This document shows positions 21,906-34,105 of a stretch of 64,000 nucleotides of DNA, one piece after another (within the stretch, counting starts at the first letter, position 1; each line of letters opens with the position of its first letter). The position numbers and the translations under genes were made by a program. The stretch lies in contig CP136061.1 of NCBI GenBank assembly GCA_032622095.1, positions 193,508,369 through 193,572,368 on the forward strand, given 5' to 3'. The DNA comes from Siphonodentalium dalli. Taxonomy: Eukaryota; Mollusca; Scaphopoda; Gadilida; Siphonodentaliidae. The notes below the pieces were generated by a model. The model did not search any database and was not told the DNA's origin. It worked only from the letters and a program-made list of their open reading frames with translations.

Positions 21906-22450
21906 TTTTTTTCAAACAATTTACAAGTACTGACCATGTAATGTTGTTTGTAAGCATGTTGTTTATAAGCATGTACCATGCTTGTTGGCATAGGGCTATA
22001 TAGGCAGCTAAAGTGACTCTTTAGCCTCAGATTTAGCAACATTCTGGATTTCACAGTATCCCGGACCACTTCACAGTGGACCACCGTATTAACGTTCAGG
22101 AAACTTATGATCAACGGAAGAAATATCTAGTAACAAAATTAATATATTACCCAGTTGTATTATCTGAATAAAAGTAATAAAATAAAAAAACTCTATCACA
22201 AATTGGATACTACATGGTGAATACTCAATGATGACTACTAGTAGATATCATTAACCTGATTGTTGCATAACATAAAATTGAAAAGGGTATCTCATAAATT
22301 TCTAATGTCTGAAATACTGTCTTGTTCTGGCGTGTAATCAAATTCATTCCTTCTGGTTATTTCTCATCTTGAATGATTGCAAGTAATGTTAATTTGCAAC
22401 AATTATCCAAATAAAACTGAATTGGTTATGATGAATTACATTACTGTTTA
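21906..22450. other. No recognisable feature
   Basis: AT-rich with no coding signal or clear repeat partner. Confidence 0.45.
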
Positions 22451-22639
22451 TTGCTCAGACAATCCCAAATGAAGGTGACGCTATTCTCATTGAATTTCCG
22501 AACTTCATCTGGGAGCTTTACTGCTCAACAAGACGAAACTAAAATACTAATTGTATACTGTTATCACTTACACATAGATGAACTGAAATAATGTGATGCA
22601 TTCAGATGCATTGAGAAATGACATTCAATTCTTCATTCT

Positions 22640-22925
22640 GGTCTATCACCATACCAAACCACATCAAAATTTGACAACCGACACTTAACCTACATTGCAA
22701 AAACTTTGTATAGACTGAATTTCATAAAGTCCCATAACTCTGGTAGGCATTGGTGGTCACAACCCGCGATATTATGCATATTCGTCCTCCATTTCTGGTC
22801 CGTCACCATGCCATAGGGCATCAAATATGACAACTGACTCTTGAGTTAAAATTCAAAATGTTTGTACGGACAGACGGCTTGAGACGTCAACTATATACCC
22901 GCCGACTAATATCGGGCAGTATAAT
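22640..22925 (+). repeat. Probable non-autonomous element end (hairpin-terminated)
   Basis: Two related segments (CTATCACCATACCAAACCAC and CGTCACCATGCCATAGGGCA, both followed by CATCAAA...TGACAAC) precede GTACGGACAGACGG and a CCCGCCGACTAATATCGGGC hairpin. The layout (CCATAACTCTGGT, pair of repeats, GACAGACGG, hairpin) parallels the other hairpin-ended elements here. Boundaries not determined. Confidence 0.4.
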
Positions 22926-23304
22926 AACCATATATATATGTGTATACCTAACCAAAAACAATTCCCCTCCCCACCCCATCCCGTTGGATAAGACTAAAGA
23001 GTTCTTTGATCATGCACATATAATTGTGGAACCCCTGACCTGTTTACCGCTATTTACACTGGCCAGTGTTCTCTGTCAGACATAACACACTCGATATATT
23101 AAGCCTATAATGGGGTCTAGGGCAATTTGTGACATATAGTGTACCTACACAATGCTTAATTAATATTGTTGTTAGATACTGAAAACACCAGGAAACACAG
23201 TTTATTTTTCGTTTTTCTGATCTGTGTTTACCAATTAGTAAGGCAGTTAACACAGTTATTGAAGAACGGCTAAAAAAAACCTCTGAAATTTTTATAAAAA
23301 CATG

Positions 23305-23445
23305 AGAAACGGGGGGAAGATTCCCAATTTTTTTTTTTTTTTTTTTTGTTTGCAAAAATGGGGTGGTGGGTCCCTCGAGGTCGGAATTTGTTTTTTGGGC
23401 CCTATATATGCAATTTTTTTCCAGACCCCACCCCCCTGTAATTAT
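23305..23445. mobile_element. G-run palindromic mini-element, copy 5
   Basis: GGGGGGAAGATTCCC start, central ATGGGGTGGTGGGTCCC, end CAGACCCCACCCCCC followed by TGTAATTATAACTAATTA. Contains an 18-T run. Confidence 0.5.
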
Positions 23446-23879
23446 AACTAATTATTTTCTCGTCGTCAAAGTTGAACAATGTCGATGTTGTTGGAATTGA
23501 CGGCTTCCATTTCGGTAGATTCCATTTCGCAAGAGCGAAATAGCATTTCAGCTAAATGGATTCCTGGATGAGATTCCAGACCCGCGGGGTAACTGTAAAC
23601 GACTTGAGCCTATGCGTGGTGTGAATATACAAAAAATAAATCTATCGACAATAGACCTAAGAATATCAGCTGTAACAAAATTTTATATATATCAGAAATT
23701 GTAAATGATATATTTTGGGATAGATACACGATTCTTAATAGCATGCAAATTGACAATATATATTGTAAATGTTATAATTTTTGGATAAATACACGATGCG
23801 TAATTGCCTGCAAATTGCTTACGTTCGTCGACTATGAATATAGAGTTATCATCCCTGCATCGCAGTGCTAAATTTCGGC
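23446..23879. other. No gene recognised; short duplicated segment
   Basis: Contains two copies of ATTGTAAATG(A/T)TATA...GATA(G/A)ATACACGAT (about 23698 and 23763). Nothing else recognised. Confidence 0.4.
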
Positions 23880-24118
23880 GTGATTAGCACTGCGGATCCC
23901 GAGATATGAGTTTTGAAGGTCAAGGTCACGCCGCACGGAAAAATGGACGGGCCCATGTTCGTTCCCGGGTCGAATTACGTGTCCGTACCAAGTTTGGTCG
24001 AAATCGGTCCAGCCGTGTTCGAGTCCATCGCGAACACACACACACACACCCCCCCCCCCCCCTCACACACACACACACACACAAACACACAGATCTTCCA
24101 AAATATATAATAGATAGA
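23880..24118 (-). mobile_element. Helitron-like family B-related fragment, 5' end only
   Basis: The right edge has the family 5' end (TCTATCTATTATATATTTTG on the minus strand), (AC)n and a 13-C run. ACCAAGTTTGGTCGAAATCG and AAGGTCAAGGTCACG follow inward. No CTAG/hairpin end is visible to the left, so the copy is truncated. It abuts the next unit at CTAG|TC. Confidence 0.65.
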
Positions 24119-24907
24119 CTAGAAGGTGACCCGACTTCGTCCGGGCTTTGACCTTGAATTGACCATTTTGAAGGTCAAGGTCAGGTGGGGTCAAACAACA
24201 ACACCCCAAAAATGGTGGAAATCGGCCCAGCGGATACCGGGAAATCGGCCCAGCGGATACCGAGATACCCTATGCATCAAATTCGTCCGTACAAATCCGC
24301 CAGTTTAATCCGATTTGATTTCCACTCAAGTATATAAACGCGCCTCATATACACACGCTCATTAATGATCAAGTTTCAACGTAAAGATAAATTACCATCG
24401 GTGCCCGAGATATCGCCAAGACGTCTGAAACAGTCAAATGCATCAGCCGGTTAAGCGTTAACGTGATCTAACGTTATGACCTCTAACGACGTCATATAAG
24501 TTACGCATTGTTTTTATCCCGATGGAAGATAGTACCACTTCTTCTTGATAATTGAGGCAGATAACTAAAACGGATACATACGCATTATATATCGTTGGAA
24601 AGAGGAAACACGAAAGATTCTCACAGTGTCATTATTATGACTGGCATTTTATTATTCGCGCTGTTTCGAATCGATTTGTAAACACCGAACTCAAATGAAA
24701 GTCCCGTAACACAGCGTAAAAACAGATTTGACCTCGGCACGTGAAAAGTTTACCTCGGATCTGAAAATCAATAGGCCTATGTCACCCCCCGGCCGAAAAT
24801 ACCCCCACAGACCAAGTTTCATCGAAATCGGGTGGGCCGTTTTCGAGTTCATCGCGAACACACAGACACACAGACAGACACACAGATCTTCCAAAATATA
24901 TAATAGA
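24119..24907 (-). mobile_element. Helitron-like family B, array unit B1
   Basis: 789 bp. 3' hairpin CCCGGACGAAGTCGGG and CTAG at 24119; 5' TCTATTATATATTTTGGAAG at 24907. The interior carries TCAAGGTCA motifs, duplicated GGCCCAGCGGATACC, a TATATAAACGCGCC box, and ACCAAGTTTCATCGAAATCG near the 5' end, next to an ACACACAGACAGAC microsatellite. No protein. Confidence 0.85.
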
Positions 24908-25712
24908 CTAGAAGGTGACCCGACTTCGTCCGGCTTTGACCTTGAATTGACCATTTTGAAGGTCAAGGTCAGGTGGGGTCAAACACCAACACCCCAAACA
25001 TGGTGGAAATCGGCCCAGCGGATACCGGGAAATCGGCCCAGCGGATACCGAGATACCCTATCCATCAAATTTCGTCCGTAAAAATCCGCCAGTTTAACCC
25101 GATTTGAGTTCCACTCAAGTATATAAACGCGCCTCGGGCTCATATACACACGCTCATTAATGATCAAGTTTCAACGTAAAGATAAATTACCATCGGTGCC
25201 CGAGATATCGCCAAGACGTCTGAAACAGTCAAATGCATCAGCCGGTTAAGCGTTAACGCGATCTAACGTTATGACCTCTAACGACGTCATAGAAGTTACG
25301 CATTGTTTTTATCCTGATGGAAGATAGTACCACTTCTTCTTGATAATTGAGGCAGATAACTAAAACGGATACATACGCATTATCTATCGTTGGAAAGAGG
25401 AAACACGAAAGATTCTCACAGTGTCATTATTATGACTGGCATTTTATTATTCGCGCTGTTTCGAATCGATTTGTAAGCACCGAACTCAAATGAAAGTCCC
25501 GTAACACAGTGTAAAAACAGATTTGACCTCGGCACGTGAAAAGTTGACCTCGGATCTGAAAATTAATATGCCTATGCCACTTCCCGACCGATAGTATCCT
25601 CACATACGAAGTTTCATCGAAATCGGGTCGGCCGTTTTCGAGTTCATCGCGAACACACAGACAGACACACCACACACACACACAGACAGATCTTCCAAAA
25701 ATATATAATAGA
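24908..25712 (-). mobile_element. Helitron-like family B, array unit B2
   Basis: 805 bp, highly similar to B1 over its length, with exact CTAG|TC joins at both ends. One hairpin base is lost (TCGTCCGGC). Confidence 0.85.
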
Positions 25713-26435
25713 CTAGAAGGGGACCCGACTTCGTCCGGGCTTTGACCTTGAATTGTCTATTTTGAAGGCCAAGGTCAAGTGGGGTCACGATTTGACCCGT
25801 CTAAAATCCTGCCCGAACAAAAGTACCCGACAAAAGTACCCATCGAAATCCATCCGGTTGTACCCGATTTGACCTTGAATTGATCATTTTGAAGGTCAAG
25901 GTCAGGTCGGGGTCACGATTTGACCCGTTCAAAACACCCAGTGGACAAAAGTAACCCTATGTATAAAATTTCGTCGAAATACCATCAAAATTGGCGATTT
26001 GACCTTGAATTGACCCGATTTCAAGGTCAATGTCACGTCGCACGGGCAAATGAATATGCTTATGAGACTCCCCACATACCAAGTCTCATCGAAATCCCGT
26101 GATATTCGGGCGTTGACATTGAATTGACCCGATTTCAAGGTCAAGGTCACGTCGCACGGGCAAACGAATATGCTTATGAGACTCCCCATACAAAGATACC
26201 CCCACATACCAAGTTTCATCGAAATCCCGTGATATTCGGGCGTTTGACCTTGAAATTACCCGATTTGAAGGTCAATGTGACGTCGCACGGACAAATTAAT
26301 ATTCCTATGTTCGTCCCCGGCCGAAAATACCCCCACATACCAAGTTTAATCGAAATCGGGTCGGCCGTTTTCGAGTTCATCGCGAACACACACACACACA
26401 CACAGACACACAGATCTTCCAAAATATATAATAGA
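25713..26435 (-). mobile_element. Helitron-like family B variant, array unit B3
   Basis: 723 bp. It keeps the same termini, but the interior is replaced by tandem repeats built from GACCTTGAATTGACC, TCAAGGTCACGTCGCACGG and ACCAAGTTTCATCGAAATCC. It lacks the TATATAAACGCGCC block of B1/B2. Confidence 0.8.
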
Positions 26436-27009
26436 CTAGCCGATGAGCCCGACGTTGTCCGCGCTATTCAAAAACAAAATTTCAAGTCGATAGCTCTACC
26501 CAGCCCGACGTTGTCCGGGCTATTCAAAAACCAAATTTCAAGTCGATAGCTCTACCCGTTTCCGAGATCTGGTATGCGCATGCGCGAAGCTGGCGTCGCA
26601 CGGGCTCGGCGACCCGATAAAATTCGTATCCGGGGCAATATACATTCACATACCAAATTTCAAGTCGATAGCTCCACCCGTTTCCGATATCTCGTCTGCG
26701 CATGCGCGAAGCTGGCGTCGCACGGGCTCGGCAACCCGATAAAATTCGTATCCGGGGCAAGATACATTCACATACCAAATTTCAAGTCGATAGCTCCACC
26801 CGTTTCCGAGATATCGTCTGCGCATGCGCGAAGCGGGCGCCGCGCGGGCTCGCCAATACGACAACGTCCACCGCCTGGTCAAACTACACACACGTACCAA
26901 GTTTGCTCCCGATCGGTCGAGAATCGTAGATTTGTATAAATGACAAACATACAGACAAACATACAGACAAACATACAAACATACAGACAGAGGTCTTCAA
27001 AATATATAT

Positions 27010-27013
<4 letters not shown>
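26436..27013 (-). mobile_element. Helitron-like family A unit joined to the family B array
   Basis: Same family as 16.3-19.3 kb (three TGCGCATGCGC subrepeats, CATCGGCTAG end). Its CTAG at 26436 abuts the TC of family B unit B3, so two different families are fused head-to-tail. A short internal duplication of CCCGACGTTGTCCG lies near 26450-26520. The 5' TC is at 27013, followed on the plus strand by a (TA)n run. Confidence 0.85.

Positions 27014-27068
<55 letters not shown>
27014..27068. repeat. (TA)n microsatellite
   Basis: Pure TA repeat bordering the Helitron array, again matching A|T insertion. Confidence 0.95.
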
Positions 27069-27071
<3 letters not shown>

Positions 27072-27159
27072 AGAGTTATGAGTGTTTATTGCTTCATATT
27101 TACTTAAAGGATGAATATATGCTTTAATCCGAGGAATATATGGGAATATTTGTGCATCT

Positions 27160-27310
27160 TGTGGTATACATACATGATGGGCTTCTGTGTCCAGTTATTG
27201 TCTTCAAATGCAGAGCTATACAAGAAAACCAAAATCAGAAATGGTAACGCCATCAAGATCATATTAGTAGCCATAAATATAAATTATAATATAAAATATA
27301 TTGGTTATAT
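27160..27310 (+). repeat. Dispersed repeat R2
   Basis: AAGAAAACC...ATGGTAACGCCATCAAGATC...TAGTAGCCATAAATATAAATTA matches 38690-38780 in reverse complement. Confidence 0.6.
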
Positions 27311-27744
27311 TAAATGCACCGCCTCAGAATTCCGTTAAAACAACTAATCCTTCAAATTATTACCAAAACAAATACGGCTTATTACTGCAGGTTTCTCATT
27401 CACCACACCAGAAAGCTTCTAAATGCGGATCAAACATCGGAGGCATTGTGTTCCCGCCATAAAATCGTCAAGAGTGCATGGCCCGGCCATTGTTCATAAA
27501 CGTCAAAAGCAATTAACGCGGTCATAATAATTACATAATCCAACTATATAAGACATCCAGCGAATACATGCACACCCCACGAAAACCCGAAATGTGTTGT
27601 CCTGCGAGATATCCCATCGCTATAGCTCAATTTTACACGGCCATATTAGTCTTCCTATACAATACCCTAAAACAATAAAGCTTCTCAAAGCATCGACATG
27701 GTCAATAGAACTTTCACGAACTTGGACATCGACACTTTATAATC

Positions 27745-28350
27745 GCTCTACATAAGCATGGGCAGACCTATCACCGAATACTGTAACTCTACATGGAGCC
27801 CACATCACAAATATCAGAGCATTGTGTTAGAGAAATACAAAGAAAAGCAACGAAACTAGCTCGTCAAATAAAAACTCTATGCTACCGAGACCGAATAAGA
27901 CTCAATATGATGACTTTAAAATATCGAAGATTTAGAGGAGATCTAATCGAGGTATATAAACTGTTGAACGGTCATTACAATATCAATGCCTGTGACCTAT
28001 TAGAAAGACATTCGTCAGGAAGAACAAGAGGACATAATAAAACGCTAGAGATGTCCATTGTTAACAAGGCCATAGAAAAATATTTCTTCACGCAGAGGGT
28101 GGTAAATAGCTGGAACTCTCTGCCAGACTTCGCTGTTGAGGCTCCAATACTCGATCAATTCAAAATATACATAGACTCATTCTACTATTATATAAAATAC
28201 GAGTTCGACGACAAGTAATATGTTCAAGTGACTCACACGTAAATATCGAATGACGATACATATATTTGTAAACAAACATTGCTAATAATGTTATTGGGAC
28301 GAAAAGTCGCAAGACTTGTTCCGTATGATGATGATGATTATGATGACGAT
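27745..28350 (+). pseudogene. LINE (CR1/Jockey-like) C-terminal fragment with tail
   Basis: The plus-strand frame 27793-28218 encodes the conserved C-terminal domain of a non-LTR retrotransposon: VREIQRKATKLA, LKYRRFRGDLIEVYKLLNG, TRGHNKTLE and KYFFTQRVVNSWNSLP. The preceding residues (GRPITEYCNSTWSPHH) lie in another frame, so a frameshift near 27800 breaks it. The 3' UTR ends with GACGAAAAGTCGCAAGACTT and a TGATGATGATGATTATGATG tail, typical of LINE 3' ends with short simple repeats. RT catalytic core and endonuclease are missing (5' truncation). Confidence 0.85.
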
Positions 28351-28400
28351 GCTATGATTGATAGAACAAACCACTATTATGATGATCGTGTCGTTATTTG

Positions 28401-28808
28401 TTTAAAATACGTATCAATTGACATATACGCCCCGTTCCCTCATTAAAATCAAAATATTTCGACCATTTTAGGGGACTTCCGCGAATTCGGGAATCTCCGC
28501 AAATAGGGACCTACTGCAACTTGTCACACCGATCAGCACCAATTAACGAACCGTGGTTGACTCGGCTGTATCCGACTAACCTCTTTAAAATACGTATCAA
28601 TTGATGTATACGCACCAGTTCCTTCATTAAAATCAACATATTTCGAACATTTTAGGGGACGTCCGCGAATTCGGGAACTTCGCAAATTAACTCCGCAAAT
28701 AGGGGACCTACTGCAAACTGTCACACCGACCAGCACCTAATTAACGAACCGGTGGATGACTCGGCTGTATCAGACTATACACTCTTTAAAATACGTATCA
28801 ATTGACAT
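28401..28808. repeat. Tandem repeat, about 180-200 bp unit
   Basis: Two full copies plus a partial third, starting at TTTAAAATACGTATCAATTG (28401, 28583, 28785). Each holds ATTTTAGGGGAC, CCGCGAATTCGGGAA, GACCTACTGCAA and TTAACGAACC. The second has a small internal duplication (GCAAATTAACTCCGCAAATA). Confidence 0.9.
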
Positions 28809-29740
28809 ACCCATTTTACAAATTATATTTTTCATTTCTTCTATTTGTAATTGGCAGAGCTTATCACAAACCAAAATCAACGACAATAAACGAAATTGAA
28901 ATTCCAACTACACCTTTATCCGGACTCGGGATACAACTTTTAATGCGTCCAAAAACAACCGGAAAAAAACATTATCTATAAATAAAACGCCCAGCGAACC
29001 ATAGCTATCTAGAATCTCTAGGACAGTATATATATACCGGGGTTAATGATTATTTCGGCCAATTTGGCCGGTTACTTCATGTGAGTTTTTCATCTGACGT
29101 GTGTGTCGGAATAATGATGTGGAGGATTTATGTAAATGTTAGCCCAAACTACATTTCCAAGTAACGATGGTTTTGTTGTTTATTTTGAGGAATAATACCG
29201 CGTCAGATGAATTCAGCCCAAATATGTTAACAGTTGTCGTGTAAAACATTCGGCAGTAAGTTCGCGTTATTTAGTATTTGTGGATGTCCTTTAACATGGG
29301 GAAAATAGACTACTGCGCTTGAACGAGCATGTGAATTGTCGTTTTTAATGTATAGCAACTTTATAATCAATAACAGAGGCATTCTCTGTCAAATAAGGTC
29401 GCTCTATTTACGATACCAATTGGGGAACTTTGTAAATTAAATTACGCGTAAACTTAACCTGCTGCAAATAGAAAAGGTGTCGGAATCGGCGTACTCGCCC
29501 CAGGACTAACTCGCCCAATCGGCGCGTGCCAACTCGGAATAAAAGGCCAACTCGGAATAAAAGATGCATACGGGGTGTTATATGGCGTTTGGTCCGTTGT
29601 TTCTCAATGAATATTATTGAAATTTGGTGTATATGTCCGGGCTGGGACATGAAATACAACAACGTTTGAATTGTTTTTAAATTTACAAATTTGTTGATTT
29701 TATTCATTTTGTTTTCGTTCTGAAACACACTATAAAGTGT
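28809..29740. other. No recognisable gene
   Basis: AT-rich. The 117-codon minus frame at 29408-29761 has no domain and runs into the repeat to its right. Confidence 0.45.
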
Positions 29741-29744
29741 ATAT

Positions 29745-30055
29745 AATATAATAACGAACACGAGACATACATAATTTATGAACTGTTAACAAAAGATATC
29801 AAATTCAATACATGACAAAGATGACTCAGTGGAGTTTATAAAGTGAACATAAAAACATTGAGGTAAGAATCTTTTTAAGGAATTCAACTTTATTTAATGA
29901 TAATAAACACATAAATTAAAATAACAAACATGAGACATACATGATTTATAAACTGTTAACAAAAGATATCAAACTCAATACATGACAAAGATGACTCAGT
30001 GAAGTTTATAAAGTGAACATAAAAATATTAAGGTAAAAATCTTTTTAAGCATTAC
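29745..30055. repeat. Direct duplication, 178-bp offset
   Basis: AAACTGTTAACAAAAGATAT...ATGACAAAGATGACTCAGTG...GTGAACATAAAAA occurs twice (about 29750-29880 and 29928-30055) with few differences. Confidence 0.9.
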
Positions 30056-31586
30056 TAAACCGTTTAGCACAGTCCACTTCACTCATCCGATCATCACTAA
30101 ACTTCATATTTATCTTGATATTGATCTATCAGATGAGAGCTATCAAATATTTTTTTAATTTTATAGGAAAAAATGGTCGCCAGCGGCCATATTGCATTTA
30201 CGTTATATGTTATCGCGTCATGTCGATATCTAGTATTACTTAGAAATTTCACCTTTCCAGATTCATAATTGCTCCATTGACTGTAACAGATGGAATTATT
30301 CCCCTCTTCGGATAGAGTGTCACTGAAACTTTATTTTGTCAGACTGTCTGTATAGTCACTGATTATATATGGCAATAATCTGTAATAAGATGTAGCACTA
30401 TTTTATTTTATATTTACATGCAGTGCTGTTTTTATACAACAATTCTAATCCCCCCTAGATCATCATGTGATCGACCATACATCGCGCGAGGACCTGGTTT
30501 TTATGGATAACTTCTGTCCTCAAGCTAGATTATACTTATGACATTTAATGGCATGTTTCTAACATGGAGGGTTAGATATGCGTGAGACACCACCACTCTT
30601 CAATTCACACCAAGTTATCAGCTGTCATATTCGGATATTAGAACCCATAGCCATGATATATGGTTTATTTTGTGTATACTAGTAATATTGTTATTTTCAG
30701 TACCTTTATATACCAGTACTGTGTATAACAATGCATATACATTAATCCATGTATAGATGTATATTGATTCAACGGATTCAGTGGTTTTGTCCATCAGTCT
30801 ATCAAATTTGCGGGGAAAACATGGCCACAAGCAGTACACCCTGTTAAATTTCGAATTTGAATCAATTGGCGCACCCTGCAGCCAGCTTTTATTGGAGAAC
30901 TTTTTCTCATGTGGATAGTTTGGGTCACCGCTAGATGTGAGCCATGTTTTGTTCTCAAGCTGTCCTTGTGAAGACATCACTGCCAGCGGTGATATTGAAT
31001 TTTACTATTTTTATGGCTAAATAATTTGGTTGATCCTACAGACGACACCCCTTGTCCGATCGTCACCAGATTCCACAATGATCTTCTGGATAACCAGGGG
31101 GAGAGTAATCTAATTTTCCCGAATTTCGTTAAAAAACATTACCACAGGCAGCAATTTGGTATCTTACTGTTTGATCCTCTTTTTGCGTGACAGAATTGTT
31201 TAGCGACTGTACAGTCATATCCCTCATCTGATAGTCACCACACTTTATATTGATCTTCGGGCTGACAACTAGATGGGAGCTATCGAATGCTTTGAATTTT
31301 TTTGGAAAACATTGTCGCCAGCAGTCATCTTCTATTTTGGTTTTTATATACATGTATATCTCTTCATTCGGATAGCCAGTATTACGTAGGTACTTCAACT
31401 TTCCGCATTCCTGTCATCATTTGAAATATAAAAATTTACCTGATACCATGCACCCTTTAAAATTTGTTTCGTCGTATATATTTTAATGACCCGTATGGTA
31501 ATATTGATACAGATATATTTGTCAAACATTTCTTTGTACAATATACAGGTATTTAGTTTGTAACTAAATCTAGAAATATATAATAG
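30056..31586. repeat. Diverged repeats with GCCAGCGGCCATATTG motif; no gene
   Basis: Three diverged segments share a CGCCAGC(G/A)G(C/T)CAT-type motif with TATTTT context (about 30178, 30972 and 31312) and GATCTTC...GGATA strings. A related motif occurs near 2748. No coding signal; ancient interspersed repeats are likely. Confidence 0.4.
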
Positions 31587-31589
31587 TAG

Positions 31590-32238
31590 CTGGTGGACCC
31601 TACTTCGTCCGGGATGTTCCCCTCTGATTTTCGGAGAATTGCGCGATTTAACCTTGAATTGACCATTTTAAAGGTGAACGTCATGTCGGGTCACGATTTG
31701 ACCCGCCCAAAACACTCCCCGGACAAAAGTCACGACAAAAGTACCCGTCGAAATCCGCCCGGCTTTACCCGATTTGACCTTGAATTGACAATTTTGAATG
31801 TCAAGATCAGGTGAGGGTCATAATTTGACCCACCCGAAACACTCCTGGGACAAAAGTAACAGTAGGTATTATATTTCGTTGAAATACTTCGTTTTACCAG
31901 ATTTGACCTTGAATTGATCTTTTTGAATGTCAAAGTCAGGTCGGGATCAAGATTTGACCCGTCCAAATAGTCCAGAAACATGCCTACATCAGCACGTTCG
32001 AGAACATGGTCCCACGTGAAATTGGACCCGTCAATATTGCTCCCGGGTCGAAGTAGTCCTACACACAAATTTTTAGTCGGATCGGTCAAGGTCCAGAAAC
32101 ATGCCTATGAGCGAGGTCAAGTTGACACGTTAAATACCAAATCCGAGTCGAGCAGTGTTAAGAGTCTATAACACATACACACATGCATTCATGCATACAC
32201 ACATACATACAGACAGGTGTTCCAAAATGTATAATCGA
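31590..32238 (-). mobile_element. Helitron-like family D copy
   Basis: Minus-strand 5' end TCGATTATACATTTTGGAAC at 32238 (preceding base A). The 3' end has a decayed hairpin (CCCGGACGAAGTAGGG) and GCTAC where CTAG is expected. The interior has repeats of GATTTGACCTTGAATTGA and GGGTCACGATTTGACCCG, and a CATACACACATACATACAGA microsatellite by the 5' end. Older than families A and B, since its termini are mutated. Confidence 0.7.
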
Positions 32239-32650
32239 TAGCTACAACAATTCTATGGTAGATAGTTCACGGCCGACCTGATGCATGCATCTTAGTTTTC
32301 TTGTTACTCCCTCCGCGTGAAAATTGCGTCGCTGCTCTGTCGAGATGACAGTAGCTATGGGGACATTTTGCGGAACAACACATTTCGGGTTTCACACAAT
32401 GCGAGTTATTTTAGGAAATTGTAGACGAAGAGCAATGTTCTAATTCCCACAATATAACAAAAAAGGTGGCATCCAATGTTTTTCTGTGGATATTTTCCAA
32501 GATTAGTAATATAACCAAGAGTATCATTTGCAGAAGCTGTAATTTAATTTCCGTAATTATACAACAACCTGTTTTACACGAAATATTACGACAAATAAAA
32601 AAGGGGAACGACCGTAGACAGGTAACGGAAACAACTTCGATAAGAAAGGA
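32239..32650. other. No recognisable feature
   Basis: Chance 106-codon plus frame at 32466-32786 without a domain. Confidence 0.4.
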
Positions 32651-32659
32651 CTATTCAAC

Positions 32660-33195
32660 AATGTCTGACGGGCTGTTATCTTCGTTATCGGTAAACATAT
32701 TCGGCGATGGCGGCATTTTGGGGGTTAATTGCCATGCTTTCGTGGCCGATTCGCCCTTGTTTCTTCGTGAATGTAGTCGAGGGTAGTTCCGCAACGTAAT
32801 GTAAGGAGTTATTAGAAGTACGAGGGCATTGCGGGGGTCCGGGCTGCGATTCTTCTTATTGGGGGCACAATTTTGTAATTCTGGCTGAATCTGGCAAGTA
32901 TAGGGGTTAATATCGGTACTTCTGTTTGGTCGTGACCACCCTCCGTGCGTATGTGGGGTTCATTGACACCCGCGCACAGATATGGGGACTAAAATCACCC
33001 ATATACGCAACATGGGCGGTCCGGGCTGTTAGCTTCATTCGCGACGAACATATTCGCTTCGCCGATCCCGGCAATTTGAGGGTTAATAGCGACACTTCTG
33101 TTTGATTGCGACCCCTGTCCGCATCTGCACATATATTGCCACTAAAATCACCCCTATACTCCACATGGGCGGTCCGGGCTGGTCCGGGCTGGTGG
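32660..33195. repeat. Imperfect tandem repeat, about 150-180 bp
   Basis: Three diverged copies, each with a CGGGCTG start, ACATATTCG(G/C), GGGTTAAT, ACTTCTGTTTG, GACTAAAATCACCC and ATGGGCGGTCCGGGCTG. The last copy ends with GGTCCGGGCTG duplicated. Confidence 0.7.
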
Positions 33196-34100
33196 TGGTG
33201 TTTAGACACACCCCTCTATAGACACATCAGAGACGTTCCAAATGGTGATGAATTATAGTATTTTAATCATATTTTATGTTAGAGATTATTAATAAGGCAC
33301 TATAACAAAAATAATCTTTGACTCGAAAATTAAATGGGCATTTAACGAAATATTAATAACGTATCAATGAAATAACATACATGATATATATGGATTGTAT
33401 CTATCTTTTGCCGCTATAAACTATTAGTTGTTCGTTTGTGGGATGGGCTCGATATATATTCCTTTATGTCGAAATTTACAGTAATTACTTGTGTTATATA
33501 CCCCTTTGTTACCACATTCATGCCATATTTGTCCGTCAAAACGAATAAAGGTGGCATATATGGTACATGTTTGTTATGCGGATGAACCGATATAGATGCC
33601 ACAAGAATTTATTTGTATACCCAACCTCATTCCATTCATGTGGAATCTGTCAATCATAGAGTACAACGTACACCGCCGGAGCGCAAATAAAGCACACTCC
33701 AATTGGTATCCTTTAATCTCTAGTGTTATAGAGTACACATAAGCGACCAAACAACTACTACGAGCCACCAGGAATCTATTACAGTATTGTTATGGCGTCA
33801 GCGTCACAATTCACATGTCCTTATAAAGAAGTGAAACGGTTTCGTATACATACTATACTATGTTCAATTTATAGGTCACAGCTTTAACAGTTTTAGAACT
33901 TCAAAGGGTGACAAATCCCTCGTATATGTTGCTTTTCAAAGGAAAAAAAACCTGGTTGTGATCGGCGGTGTACTAGTGCGATAATTAAGTATACAAGCAT
34001 GTAACTTGTTCAAATCCCGGTCTTCTTCTTGTGGCAATATATCAGTATGAATCAGCGCGCCATGATTAACTGGTCCTGTCATGTTACATGTAGCTGTATG
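33196..34100. other. No gene; one dispersed repeat and a weak tRNA-like string
   Basis: 33250-33345 is a minus-strand copy of the AAAGGCCCATTTAATTTTCGAGTC repeat. At about 33950-34020, GTTGTGATCGGCGG and TTGTTCAAATCCC could be A/B boxes of a SINE, but the match is weak. Confidence 0.4.
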
Positions 34101-34105
34101 GTGTT

